DNA of 38,116 nucleotides from Aeromonas schubertii (GTDB taxonomy: Bacteria; Pseudomonadota; Gammaproteobacteria; Enterobacterales; Aeromonadaceae). A program made the translations under genes and the position numbers. Each line of letters begins with the position of its first letter. Within the stretch, counting starts at the first letter, position 1. This document shows, one piece after another, positions 27,363 to 34,488 of the stretch. A model generated the notes under the pieces. It was not told the origin of the DNA. It did not search any database and saw nothing but the letters and a program-made list of their open reading frames with translations. The stretch is taken from contig NZ_CDDB01000024.1 of NCBI RefSeq assembly GCF_000820105.1, positions 1-38,116 of the forward strand, in the 5' to 3' direction.

Positions 27363-27836
27363 TTAGTCGAGGTGGATGGCGCCGGCATAGCCAAACTGTC
27401 GCCAGCTCTCATAGATGAAGATCGCCACCGCGTTGGAGAGGTTGATGCTGCGACTGTTCGGGCACATCGGGATTCGCAGACGCTGCTCCGGTGGCAGGCT
27501 TTCGATGATCTCGAGCGGTAGTCCCCGACTCTCCGGCCCAAATAACAGGGCATCACCGGGAGCAAACCGGGCCTCGGAATGACAGGCCCGCCCCTTGGTG
27601 GTGCAGGCAAACAGACGCGTCGGAGTGACGGCCTCCAGAAAGGCCTGGTAGGAGGGCCAACGCTTCACCTCGGCAAACTCGTGATAATCGAGGCCGGCTC
27701 GCTTGACCCGCTTGTCATCCCACTCAAAGCCCAGGGGTTCGATCAGGTGCAGCCGGTAGCCGGTATTGGCGCACAGGCGAATGATGTTACCGGTATTGGG
27801 GGGGATTTCCGGCTGATAGAGAACAATATCGAGCAT
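27363..27836 (-). CDS. trmL: TrmL: tRNA wobble (C34/U34)-2'-O-methyltransferase
   Basis: TrmL (YibK) methylates the ribose of the wobble base of two tRNA-Leu species. It is a minimal SPOUT enzyme with a trefoil knot; the 157-aa length equals that of E. coli. Motifs are [18 protein letters not shown] near the start, [11 protein letters not shown] in the SAM site, and [27 protein letters not shown] in the knot. It lies 44 bp after cpxA in the same direction and may be the last gene of that operon. In E. coli it follows cysE; here cysE is nearby but on the other strand. Confidence 0.96.
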   Translation of the reverse strand: MLDIVLYQPEIPPNTGNIIRLCANTGYRLHLIEPLGFEWDDKRVKRAGLDYHEFAEVKRWPSYQAFLEAVTPTRLFACTTKGRACHSEARFAPGDALLFGPESRGLPLEIIESLPPEQRLRIPMCPNSRSINLSNAVAIFIYESWRQFGYAGAIHLD

Positions 27837-27880
27837 GGTCAGAGGTTGGTCAGGGTCGCAAGGGGGCTCAGCATACCCAC

Positions 27881-29251
27881 TCAGCCCGGGCTTGGAAAGC
27901 GGCAGGAGGCCAGGGGTAGACGCAGCTCGACGATGAGACCACTCGGGGTGCCATTGCGTGCCACTATGCTGCCGCCATGACGCCTGATGGCCTCGGCCGT
28001 GATGGTCAATCCCAGACCCGTTCCCCCGGTTTGGGCGTTGCGGGCATCATCGACCCGAAAGAAAGGCAGAAACAGCTTGCCCAGCAGCGCATCCGGCACC
28101 CCCTGGCCATCATCGTGGATCCGCATCACCCATTCGTGCTGCCCTGTCTCCCACTCCACGACGACCCGACGGGCCGCATACTTGAGGGCATTGCGCAGGG
28201 GATTCTCGATCGCCCTGGCCAGCAGATCGGGCCACATCATCATCGAAAGGTCTGGCAGTGGCGGGTGTTGCAGCGCCTTGCCACAAGCCCCTGCCTCGAA
28301 CAGCGCATCCTCGAGGATCGGATCAAGAACCTCGCTCAGGGCGATGCACTGGGGTGGGTCACTCTCCTGTTGTACCCGGGAGAGGGTGAGCAGGTCATCG
28401 ATCAACATGTCCAGCTTGTGAATCTCACCGGCGATGCGCGTCAGCTCAGAACTCTCCCCCTGCTTGCGGCGGATCAGTGACTGGGCCAGCTGCATCCGGG
28501 TCAGGGGGCTGCGCAGCTCGTGGGAGATGTCGGAGAGCAGGCGTTTTTGCTCTTGAATCATGCTCTTGAGCGTTTCAACCATGTGACTGATGCTGCCCGC
28601 CAGGCTACCCACCTCATCCTGCCGTAGCAGGTGCGGTATGGTCGTGTCGAGCTCTCCGGCCGCAATGCGCGATACCGCCCTCTGCAGAGCCTGGGTCGGA
28701 CGAGTCAGGCGCCAAGCCATCAGCAGGCAGAGGGGAGTACTCACCAACATGGCGGTGATCAGTACCCTGACCGGGTGATCCAGGATCACCATGGCCATGG
28801 ACTGGCTCTCCAGTTCCCTGCTCAGGTAGATGAGGTAGGGCTTGCCGTGATGGACGAGGGAGAAGGGGCCGGCCAGCAGACGCGACTCGCTGCGCCGCAT
28901 CATGGGGCGGGCGGGATCATCGGAATCGATCATGAAGCGCATGATGTTCTTGTCGGGCTTGCTGGTGGCCTGGACGATATCGTCGTTATCCCGAATATAG
29001 ACATCCTTGATGGTGAGTGGCCCCGCCTGCCTGAGCATGGCCACCAGATTGAGGTCGCGGGATCGTTCGGCTGCCCGGTTCAGGGTATCGATCACGAACT
29101 GTTGCTGCTGCTGTTCCGCCTCCGGCAGGGCCGAAAGGTTGCGAGGATCCAGGGTCGGCAGGATGGTGACGGCCGCCAGCATCAGGAGCAGCATGCCCCA
29201 AAACCAGAGAAACAGCCGGGTTGTCAGGCTATGCAGATGGAGACCGCTCAC
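27881..29251 (-). CDS. cpxA: CpxA: envelope-stress sensor kinase
   Basis: CpxA is the membrane sensor of the Cpx envelope-stress system. The 456-aa length is that of E. coli CpxA (457). It has membrane helices at about 12-32 and 160-180, with the periplasmic sensor between, then HAMP. The H-box is [18 protein letters not shown] with H244. The ATPase domain shows N350 and N354, DDGQG at 380-384 and GGTGLGL near 409-415. The open frame extends 198 bases further upstream. I chose GTG 29251 because it overlaps the cpxR stop (GTGA), has GGAGG before it and gives the family start ([12 protein letters not shown]). Confidence 0.95.
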   Translation of the reverse strand: MSGLHLHSLTTRLFLWFWGMLLLMLAAVTILPTLDPRNLSALPEAEQQQQQFVIDTLNRAAERSRDLNLVAMLRQAGPLTIKDVYIRDNDDIVQATSKPDKNIMRFMIDSDDPARPMMRRSESRLLAGPFSLVHHGKPYLIYLSRELESQSMAMVILDHPVRVLITAMLVSTPLCLLMAWRLTRPTQALQRAVSRIAAGELDTTIPHLLRQDEVGSLAGSISHMVETLKSMIQEQKRLLSDISHELRSPLTRMQLAQSLIRRKQGESSELTRIAGEIHKLDMLIDDLLTLSRVQQESDPPQCIALSEVLDPILEDALFEAGACGKALQHPPLPDLSMMMWPDLLARAIENPLRNALKYAARRVVVEWETGQHEWVMRIHDDGQGVPDALLGKLFLPFFRVDDARNAQTGGTGLGLTITAEAIRRHGGSIVARNGTPSGLIVELRLPLASCRFPSPG

Positions 29252-29940
29252 ACCGCCTCCAGCCAGAGGTAACCCTTGCCGCGCACCGTCTTGAAGCGGG
29301 GCAGGCCATCGCCGCGTTCCGGTAACTTCTTGCGCAGATTGCTCAGATGCATGTCGATGGCCCGATCGAACGGCTCCAGCGGTTTGCCCAGCACCTGTTC
29401 GGAGAGTTGTTTCTTGCTGACGATCTGCCCGGGATGGCGCAGCAGGCACTCGAGCAGGCCAAATTCGGTCGCCGTCAGCTCCAGAGGCATATCGCTGCAG
29501 AAGGCGAGCTGCTGCCCCGGTTGCAACTGCAGGTCCATGAAACGCAGCTCCTCGTGGCCTCCGGTGGCTCGACTCTGGGTCTGGGTTCGGCGCAAGATGG
29601 CGCGAATCCGGGCAATCAACTCCCGATCGTCGAAGGGCTTGGCGAGATAGTCGTCTGCCCCCGCCTCCAGCCCCTCAACCCGATCCCGACTGTCCCCTCG
29701 CGCGGTTAGCATGAGAACGGGGGTGTCCCACTCCCGCCGCAGGGCGGTCAGCATCTCGAAGCCATTCATGTGTGGCATCATCACATCGAGCAGGATCAGA
29801 TCGAAGCGAGCCAGGGCGAGTTGTTGCAGGCCCTGTTCACCGTTGGCGGCGACGGTCACCCTGAACCCCTCCAGGGTAAGGATTTCGTGCAACAGCGTGG
29901 TCAGCTCGCAATCATCATCGACCAGCAGGATCTTGTTCAT
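29248..29940 (-). CDS. cpxR: CpxR: envelope-stress response regulator
   Basis: CpxR is an OmpR-type response regulator (230 aa) that controls envelope-stress genes. The receiver domain has the acidic pair in LLVDDDCEL, the phosphorylated D52 in LLDVMMP, and YLAKPF with the conserved Lys. The C-terminal winged helix shows LTATEFGLLECLL, VLGKPLEPFDRAIDMHLSNLRKKL and KTVRGKGYLW. The VLGK.L.PFDRAIDMH block is specific to CpxR. CCAAGGAGTACCC precedes ATG 29940. It is divergent from fieF. I saw no clear GTAAA-N5-GTAAA box in the short intergenic region. Confidence 0.96.
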   Translation of the reverse strand: MNKILLVDDDCELTTLLHEILTLEGFRVTVAANGEQGLQQLALARFDLILLDVMMPHMNGFEMLTALRREWDTPVLMLTARGDSRDRVEGLEAGADDYLAKPFDDRELIARIRAILRRTQTQSRATGGHEELRFMDLQLQPGQQLAFCSDMPLELTATEFGLLECLLRHPGQIVSKKQLSEQVLGKPLEPFDRAIDMHLSNLRKKLPERGDGLPRFKTVRGKGYLWLEAV

Positions 29941-29990
29941 GGGTACTCCTTGGGCGAATCTGAGCCGCTTAAAGTGGTGTGGTGTCAGGG

Positions 29991-29996
29991 TATAAT
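29991..29996 (+). promoter_or_regulatory. Candidate -10 element for fieF
   Basis: A perfect TATAAT lies 30 bp before the fieF start codon chosen here; the -35 (CTTAAA, 17 bp upstream) is poor. The reverse strand over the same bases reads TATTAT and could serve cpxR. Confidence 0.45.
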
Positions 29997-30025
29997 ATGT
30001 TTTTGTGTCTGCGAGGAAAGCGGGT

Positions 30026-30934
30026 TTGAATCATCAACACTACTCCCGGTGGGTGACCCTGGCCGGGGTTGCCTCTGTCGTGACGGCCTCTTTGCTTATC
30101 GCCGGTAAGCTTACCGCCTGGCTGATGACCGACTCTGCCAGTCTGCTCGCCTCTCTGACCGACTCCCTGATGGATGTGAGTGCCTCGGTCATCAATCTGC
30201 TGGCGATCCGCTATGCCATGGCACCGGCCGATGAGGAACACCGCTTCGGCCATGGCAAGGCGGAGTCCCTGGCCGGCCTCATCCAGTCGGCCTTCATCTG
30301 TGGTTCGGCGATGTTGCTGGTGATGCACGGCATCTCTTCCCTGTTGCAGCCAGGCCCTCTGCCACGCCTCGAGGCCGGTATCTGGGTCAGCATCGGCTCC
30401 ATCGTGTTGACACTGTTGCTGGTCAGTTTCCAGAGCCTGGTCATTCGCCGCACCGGCAGCGTGGCCATCAAGGCCGACATGCTCCACTATCGTTCCGATC
30501 TGTTGCTCAACGCGGGCGTACTGCTGGCACTGGTGCTGGCGGGACAGGGCTGGTTTTGGGCTGACGGGGCTTTCGCCATCGCCATCGGTCTCATGTTGAT
30601 CTGGGGGGCTGCCCATATCGGATGGGAGTCCGTCCAGGCCCTGCTGGATCGCCAGTTGCCTGCCGAGGAGCAAGAGCGAATAATGGAGCTCTGCTACCAG
30701 GTAGAGGGGGTCAATGGCGTGCACGATCTGCGCACCCGTCAATCTGGGCCGACTCGTTTCATTCAGCTCCATGTCGAGCTTGATGATGCCTTGCCGCTGG
30801 TTGAGGCACATCAGATTGCCGATGAGGTTGAAGCAGCGTTACGCGGTGCCTTCGAGCGAACCGACGTCATCATTCATATGGACCCCATGTCAGTGGTTAC
30901 CAAGGCCGCAGACAGGGGGGAATCCCAACCATAA
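30026..30934 (+). CDS. fieF: FieF (YiiP): zinc/iron/cadmium efflux pump
   Basis: FieF is a proton-driven cation-diffusion-facilitator in the inner membrane that exports Zn, Fe(II) and Cd. The transport-site residues are D46 and D50 (SLTDSLMDVSAS) and H154 and D158 (DMLHYRSDLL), the DD-HD pattern of zinc transporters. FGHGKAESLAGL and the C-terminal cytosolic domain with HDLRTRQSGPTRFIQLHVELDD are conserved. ATG is absent at the start. GTG 30005 would be almost leaderless. I prefer TTG 30026 because GAGGAAAG precedes it and the protein then aligns with E. coli (302 against 300 aa). In E. coli cpxP lies between cpxR and fieF; here it is missing. Confidence 0.94.
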   Translation: MNHQHYSRWVTLAGVASVVTASLLIAGKLTAWLMTDSASLLASLTDSLMDVSASVINLLAIRYAMAPADEEHRFGHGKAESLAGLIQSAFICGSAMLLVMHGISSLLQPGPLPRLEAGIWVSIGSIVLTLLLVSFQSLVIRRTGSVAIKADMLHYRSDLLLNAGVLLALVLAGQGWFWADGAFAIAIGLMLIWGAAHIGWESVQALLDRQLPAEEQERIMELCYQVEGVNGVHDLRTRQSGPTRFIQLHVELDDALPLVEAHQIADEVEAALRGAFERTDVIIHMDPMSVVTKAADRGESQP

Positions 30935-30945
30935 CAGGCAGAAAC

Positions 30946-31725
30946 ATGGACGACCTCGTTGCCCACACCTGGTACAAAATACGGCAAGAGGCGGCACAGA
31001 TGGCGGCTTCCGAGCCCATGCTGGCCAGCTTCTTTCACTCCACCATTCTCAACCATGGCAGCCTCTGCAGTGCCCTGAGCTTCCAGCTTGCCAACAAGCT
31101 CGATAGCGCCACCATGCCGGCCATCTGTCTGCGCGAGATCATTGAGCAGGCATTTGCCAGCGAGCCACGGTTGCTCGAGATCGTGGCGGCCGACATCTGC
31201 GCCGTGCAGGAGCGGGACCCGGCAGTCGAATGGTTCTCTACCCCTCTGCTCTACCTCAAGGGATTTCACGCCCTGCAGGGCTATCGGGTTGCCAACTGGT
31301 TGTGGCGCCAGGGGCGCAGACCCATGGCCCTCTACCTGCAGAACCAGATCTCGGTGGTGTTCGGGGTGGATGTGCATCCGGCGGCCCGTATCGGCAAGGG
31401 GATCATGTTTGACCACGCCACCGGTATAGTGGTGGGTGAGACGGCCGTCATCGAGGACGATGTCTCTATCCTGCAGAGCGTCACCCTGGGGGGAACTGGC
31501 AAGGAGGGTGGGGATCGCCATCCCAAGATCCGTGAAGGGGTGATGATTGGGGCCGGCGCCAAGGTGCTCGGCAACATAGAGGTGGGACAGGGGGCCAAGA
31601 TCGGTGCCGGCAGTGTGGTGCTGAGCCCGGTACCACCGCACACCACAGTGGCCGGTGTGCCCGCCAAGATCGTCGGTCATCCGGGGTGTGACAAACCCTC
31701 TCTCGACATGAACCAGGGCATCTGA
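30946..31725 (+). CDS. cysE: CysE: serine O-acetyltransferase
   Basis: CysE makes O-acetylserine from serine and acetyl-CoA, the first step of cysteine synthesis, as a trimer of left-handed beta-helices. The catalytic region is visible as FDHATGIVVGETAVIEDDVSILQSVTLGGTGKEGGDRHP, with the catalytic His and Asp and the acetyl-CoA loop. Hexapeptide repeats follow (IGAGAKVLGNIEVGQGAKIGAG). The protein has 259 aa against 273 in E. coli. The difference is in the C-terminal tail, which still ends in Gly-Ile, the residues that insert into CysK. It starts 11 bp after fieF, so the two may share a transcript. Confidence 0.95.
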   Translation: MDDLVAHTWYKIRQEAAQMAASEPMLASFFHSTILNHGSLCSALSFQLANKLDSATMPAICLREIIEQAFASEPRLLEIVAADICAVQERDPAVEWFSTPLLYLKGFHALQGYRVANWLWRQGRRPMALYLQNQISVVFGVDVHPAARIGKGIMFDHATGIVVGETAVIEDDVSILQSVTLGGTGKEGGDRHPKIREGVMIGAGAKVLGNIEVGQGAKIGAGSVVLSPVPPHTTVAGVPAKIVGHPGCDKPSLDMNQGI

Positions 31726-31741
31726 CGCGGCAGGAGAGCCC

Positions 31742-33025
31742 ATGCTCAAGCGATGGTCCGGATACCTGGTCCTGGCGATGTGGCTGCTCAACGTGGCGGC
31801 CCTCTATCTGGGGGCCGACCCCTGGCCGGCAGCGTTGGCTGCCTGGGGGGCGGCCTTGCTGACCTGGCCTCATCTGGTGGGGGCGGCGCGCCGCCAGGCC
31901 CTGGCCCTCTATGGGGCGGCACTGCTGCTCGGCCTGTTTGCCTGGGGTCAGGGAGCCGCCATCAAGGCCGCTGACTGGCTGCTCCCCAATATCAATATGC
32001 TCACCATGTTTGCCGCCGTCAGCATGCTCAACCTTGCGACAACCGGCCTGGTCGGCGCGAGTCATGCCTGGCAGGGGCGCAAGGGGCTATGGGGTACCAT
32101 GGCCAGCCTTAATCTACTGGGGGCCGTCATCAATCTCTCGGTCATCTTCATCATCGGCGACCGTCTGGAGCGAAACGGCACACTGGATCGCTGCCAGGCC
32201 ATGGTGTTGAGCCGTATCTTCTGCGCTGCCGCCTTCTGGTCCCCCTTCTTCGTTGCCATGGCGGTTGCCTTGACCTATGCCCCAGGTATGGCGCTCTCGG
32301 CCATCCTCCCCTATGGGGTGCTCGGTACGCTGGCCGCCATGGGGATCACCGCCTGGCAGGTAGAGCGGCTCGGTGTCAGCGGTTTTAACGGTTTTCCATT
32401 ACAGGCTCGTTCCCTGGCCCTGCCGGTGACGCTGGCTCTGCTGGTGTTGCTGATGAAGCAGCTCTGGCCCTCGCTCTCCATTTTGGCGGTGATCTCGCTG
32501 GCCGCGCCTCTGTTGGCGCTGGTGTTTATGCCCGCTCAGGGAAGAGGAGAGTCTCTCAGGCGCCAGGTGCATGAGCGCTTTCCTGCTATTGGTGGCCAGT
32601 TGGTGTTGTTCCTGGGGGCCGGGTTGCTGGCTGCCGGGATCAACAGCGCCCTCTCGGTTATCCAGATTGGAGGGCATGGGCTGCCGCTGTTTCAGCACTT
32701 CGGAGCCCTTGAGGCCACTCTGACCCTCTTGTTGATGCTGCTGGTGGCCATTCTGGGGGTGCATCCCATCATCACCATCTCCGGTCTTGCCCCCCTCATC
32801 TGGCCCTTGCAACCGGATCCCAATTTATTGGGGATGACCTTCCTGATGGGGTGGGGGATCTCAACGGGGACCAGCCCGCTTTCAGGCTCAAACCTGGCGT
32901 TGTCGGCTCGCTACCAAGTCGGCCCGGGCCAACTGCTGCGCTGGAATCTGGGTTACGGAGCTCTGCTTTATCTGGTCGCTGCCCTGTTGTTGACGCTCTA
33001 TGCGACCTTGCATGCTGGGATCTGA
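31742..33025 (+). CDS. Predicted membrane transporter, unassigned
   Basis: This is an inner-membrane protein of 427 aa with about 11-12 hydrophobic spans. GGCAGGAGAGCCC precedes ATG 31742, 16 bp after cysE. The C-terminal half holds a distinctive stretch, HPIITISGLAPLIWPL, then GWGISTGTSPLSGSNL. Such small-residue and Ser/Thr/Pro-rich hairpins resemble the substrate-binding loops of ion-transporter-superfamily carriers (DASS, CitM, ArsB types). That is an inference, and I cannot name a family or substrate. Its place after cysE suggests, but does not show, a link to cysteine or organic-anion export. A GC hairpin (33051-33073) without a good T-run follows. Confidence 0.8.
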   Translation: MLKRWSGYLVLAMWLLNVAALYLGADPWPAALAAWGAALLTWPHLVGAARRQALALYGAALLLGLFAWGQGAAIKAADWLLPNINMLTMFAAVSMLNLATTGLVGASHAWQGRKGLWGTMASLNLLGAVINLSVIFIIGDRLERNGTLDRCQAMVLSRIFCAAAFWSPFFVAMAVALTYAPGMALSAILPYGVLGTLAAMGITAWQVERLGVSGFNGFPLQARSLALPVTLALLVLLMKQLWPSLSILAVISLAAPLLALVFMPAQGRGESLRRQVHERFPAIGGQLVLFLGAGLLAAGINSALSVIQIGGHGLPLFQHFGALEATLTLLLMLLVAILGVHPIITISGLAPLIWPLQPDPNLLGMTFLMGWGISTGTSPLSGSNLALSARYQVGPGQLLRWNLGYGALLYLVAALLLTLYATLHAGI

Positions 33026-33168
33026 CGCAGATTTGAACGGCATATCGCTGGGAGCCGCAAATTCTCTGGCTCCGGCTTGTTTGACCCAGTGCCATCAGGG
33101 TATGCTGACCCCACGCGCTTGAGATGGCCCGTGTCGGGCTCCGCACTTGAACATGAAAGGTATTGCTT

Positions 33169-33378
33169 ATGTCTCTTGAAGTCCTCGAACAACTCGAATC
33201 CAAAGTCCAATCCGCCGTCGATAACATCTCCCTGCTGAAGATGGAGCTGGACGAACTGCGTGAGCAGAACGGCAAGCTGCAGGAAGAGAACCATCTGTTG
33301 CGCAACGAACACCAAGCCTGGCAGGAGCGACTGCGCGCTCTGCTCGGCAAGATGGATCAGATGGGCGATGCCGTCTGA
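33169..33378 (+). CDS. zapB: ZapB: cell-division coiled-coil protein
   Basis: ZapB is a small coiled-coil factor that joins the Z-ring through ZapA and promotes division. The 69-aa product starts like E. coli ZapB (MSLEVLEQLESKVQSAVDNISLLKMELDEL) and ends with the conserved WQERLRALLGKM. It is about 12 residues shorter because a heptad segment in the middle of the coiled coil is missing. An in-frame TTG at 33163 precedes the chosen ATG 33169, which has GAAAGG before it. A weak promoter (TTGTTT, TATGCT at 33101-33106) lies upstream. Confidence 0.93.
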   Translation: MSLEVLEQLESKVQSAVDNISLLKMELDELREQNGKLQEENHLLRNEHQAWQERLRALLGKMDQMGDAV

Positions 33379-33396
33379 GTCATCTCTTGCAAGAGA

Positions 33397-33425
33397 AGAG
33401 GCCGCATCATGCGGCCTCTTTCTAT
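33397..33425. terminator. Terminator between convergent zapB and elbB
   Basis: AGAGGCCGCA, TCA, TGCGGCCTCT is a perfect 10-bp stem followed by TTCTATT on the plus side. Confidence 0.85.
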
Positions 33426-33435
33426 TGGGTCAGGC

Positions 33436-34089
33436 TCAGCACATGGCGAGCAGCTGTTTAATCGTCTTTTCGATGCCGTCGGCGGCCTCGGCGATGTTGC
33501 CGGCCAGCATATAGGCGGGGGTCGAGATCACCTTGCGCTCCTGATCGACCACGAACTCGTTGACCGGGCAGGCCAGGTGAGAGCCGCCCATGGCTTCGAT
33601 GGCCGCTGCAGTGGCCTCATCGGTGCCAATGGTCGCCAGGGTACCCTCCCCATATACCAGCGGGATCATGGCCGGTGATATGCAGACGTAAGCTGCCGGT
33701 TTGCCCGCCTCGGCGAAGGACTGACAGGCGCGCAGCACATCGGGCTGCATGGTGGCCCCTGCTCCCTTAAAGGCGAAGTCACACAGGTTTTTGGCGGCAC
33801 CAAAACCCCCGGGCAGCAGCAGGGCATCGAAGTCGGCCACATCGAGGTCACGCACATCGCGGATCTGGCCCCTCGCGATACGGGCCGCCTCGACCAAGAC
33901 ATTGCGACGCTCATCCTCGCTCACCTGCCCGGTCAGGTGATTGATGACATGATGTTGCGGGACATTCGGGGCAAAGCAGTGGTAATCGGCTCCTTGGCGG
34001 GCCAGGGCCAGCAGGCTGATCACCGCCTCGTGAATCTCGGTGCCATCAAAAACGCCGCAGCCACTCAAAATTACTGCTACCTTTTTCAT
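33436..34089 (-). CDS. elbB: ElbB: DJ-1/PfpI-like glyoxalase
   Basis: ElbB (217 aa) belongs to the class I glutamine-amidotransferase-like, DJ-1/PfpI-type fold. It was first linked to isoprenoid synthesis and later described as a weak glyoxalase. Conserved parts are VAVILSGCGVFDGTEIHEAV at the start, the nucleophile-strand region LLLPGGFGAAKNLCDFA, and the probable active Cys in AYVCISPAM. CPVNEFVVDQERKVISTPAYML is near the end. GGAGTGAGGAGC precedes ATG 34089. It is divergent from polA across about 400 bp. Confidence 0.93.
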   Translation of the reverse strand: MKKVAVILSGCGVFDGTEIHEAVISLLALARQGADYHCFAPNVPQHHVINHLTGQVSEDERRNVLVEAARIARGQIRDVRDLDVADFDALLLPGGFGAAKNLCDFAFKGAGATMQPDVLRACQSFAEAGKPAAYVCISPAMIPLVYGEGTLATIGTDEATAAAIEAMGGSHLACPVNEFVVDQERKVISTPAYMLAGNIAEAADGIEKTIKQLLAMC

Positions 34090-34197
34090 CTGTTGCTCCT
34101 CACTCCATGACAGGGTTGTCGCTGTGCTGATGTTGTATGGTTGATGTTCGTTCGATGCAGGTCAAGACATCCTCTGTGCCGAAATGGTTACTCGCCT

Positions 34198-34247
34198 GAT
34201 CCTGGCCAGTGATCTTCATGAAATTTTCTCCACATTGATCCGGATCA
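34198..34247. promoter_or_regulatory. Cluster of Dam (GATC) sites upstream of polA
   Basis: Four GATC sites occur within 50 bp (34198, 34212, 34238, 34244), two of them inside the perfect palindrome GATCCGGATC (34238-34247). Such clusters can bind SeqA or couple expression to replication. The rest of the elbB-polA gap (34090-34488) holds a hairpin around AATGCC...GGCATT (34260-34289), a T8 run near 34302, and a DnaA box. Confidence 0.35.
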
Positions 34248-34367
34248 CTGTAATTTCAAAAATGCCTTCCATGGCTCTGTCATGGCATTGAATTTTAAGT
34301 GTTTTTTTTAAATCCGCTGTCAGCGGAGAGGACGGTGACAGGTCGCTGGTCATTTTTAGCCACAGAG

Positions 34368-34376
34368 TTATCCACA
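34368..34376 (+). promoter_or_regulatory. Perfect DnaA box upstream of polA
   Basis: TTATCCACA is an exact strong DnaA box, 112 bp before the polA start codon. It may allow DnaA to regulate polA. Confidence 0.55.
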
Positions 34377-34488
34377 GAATGTGCTGTTTGCTCCTGATCC
34401 TAATGTCCCTGACGGCAGCCCGCGCCTTGGTGGGATGGCCCCCCTGTGGCATCCTACCCGCTGTTTCTACGAAGGCAGGACGAACTCC

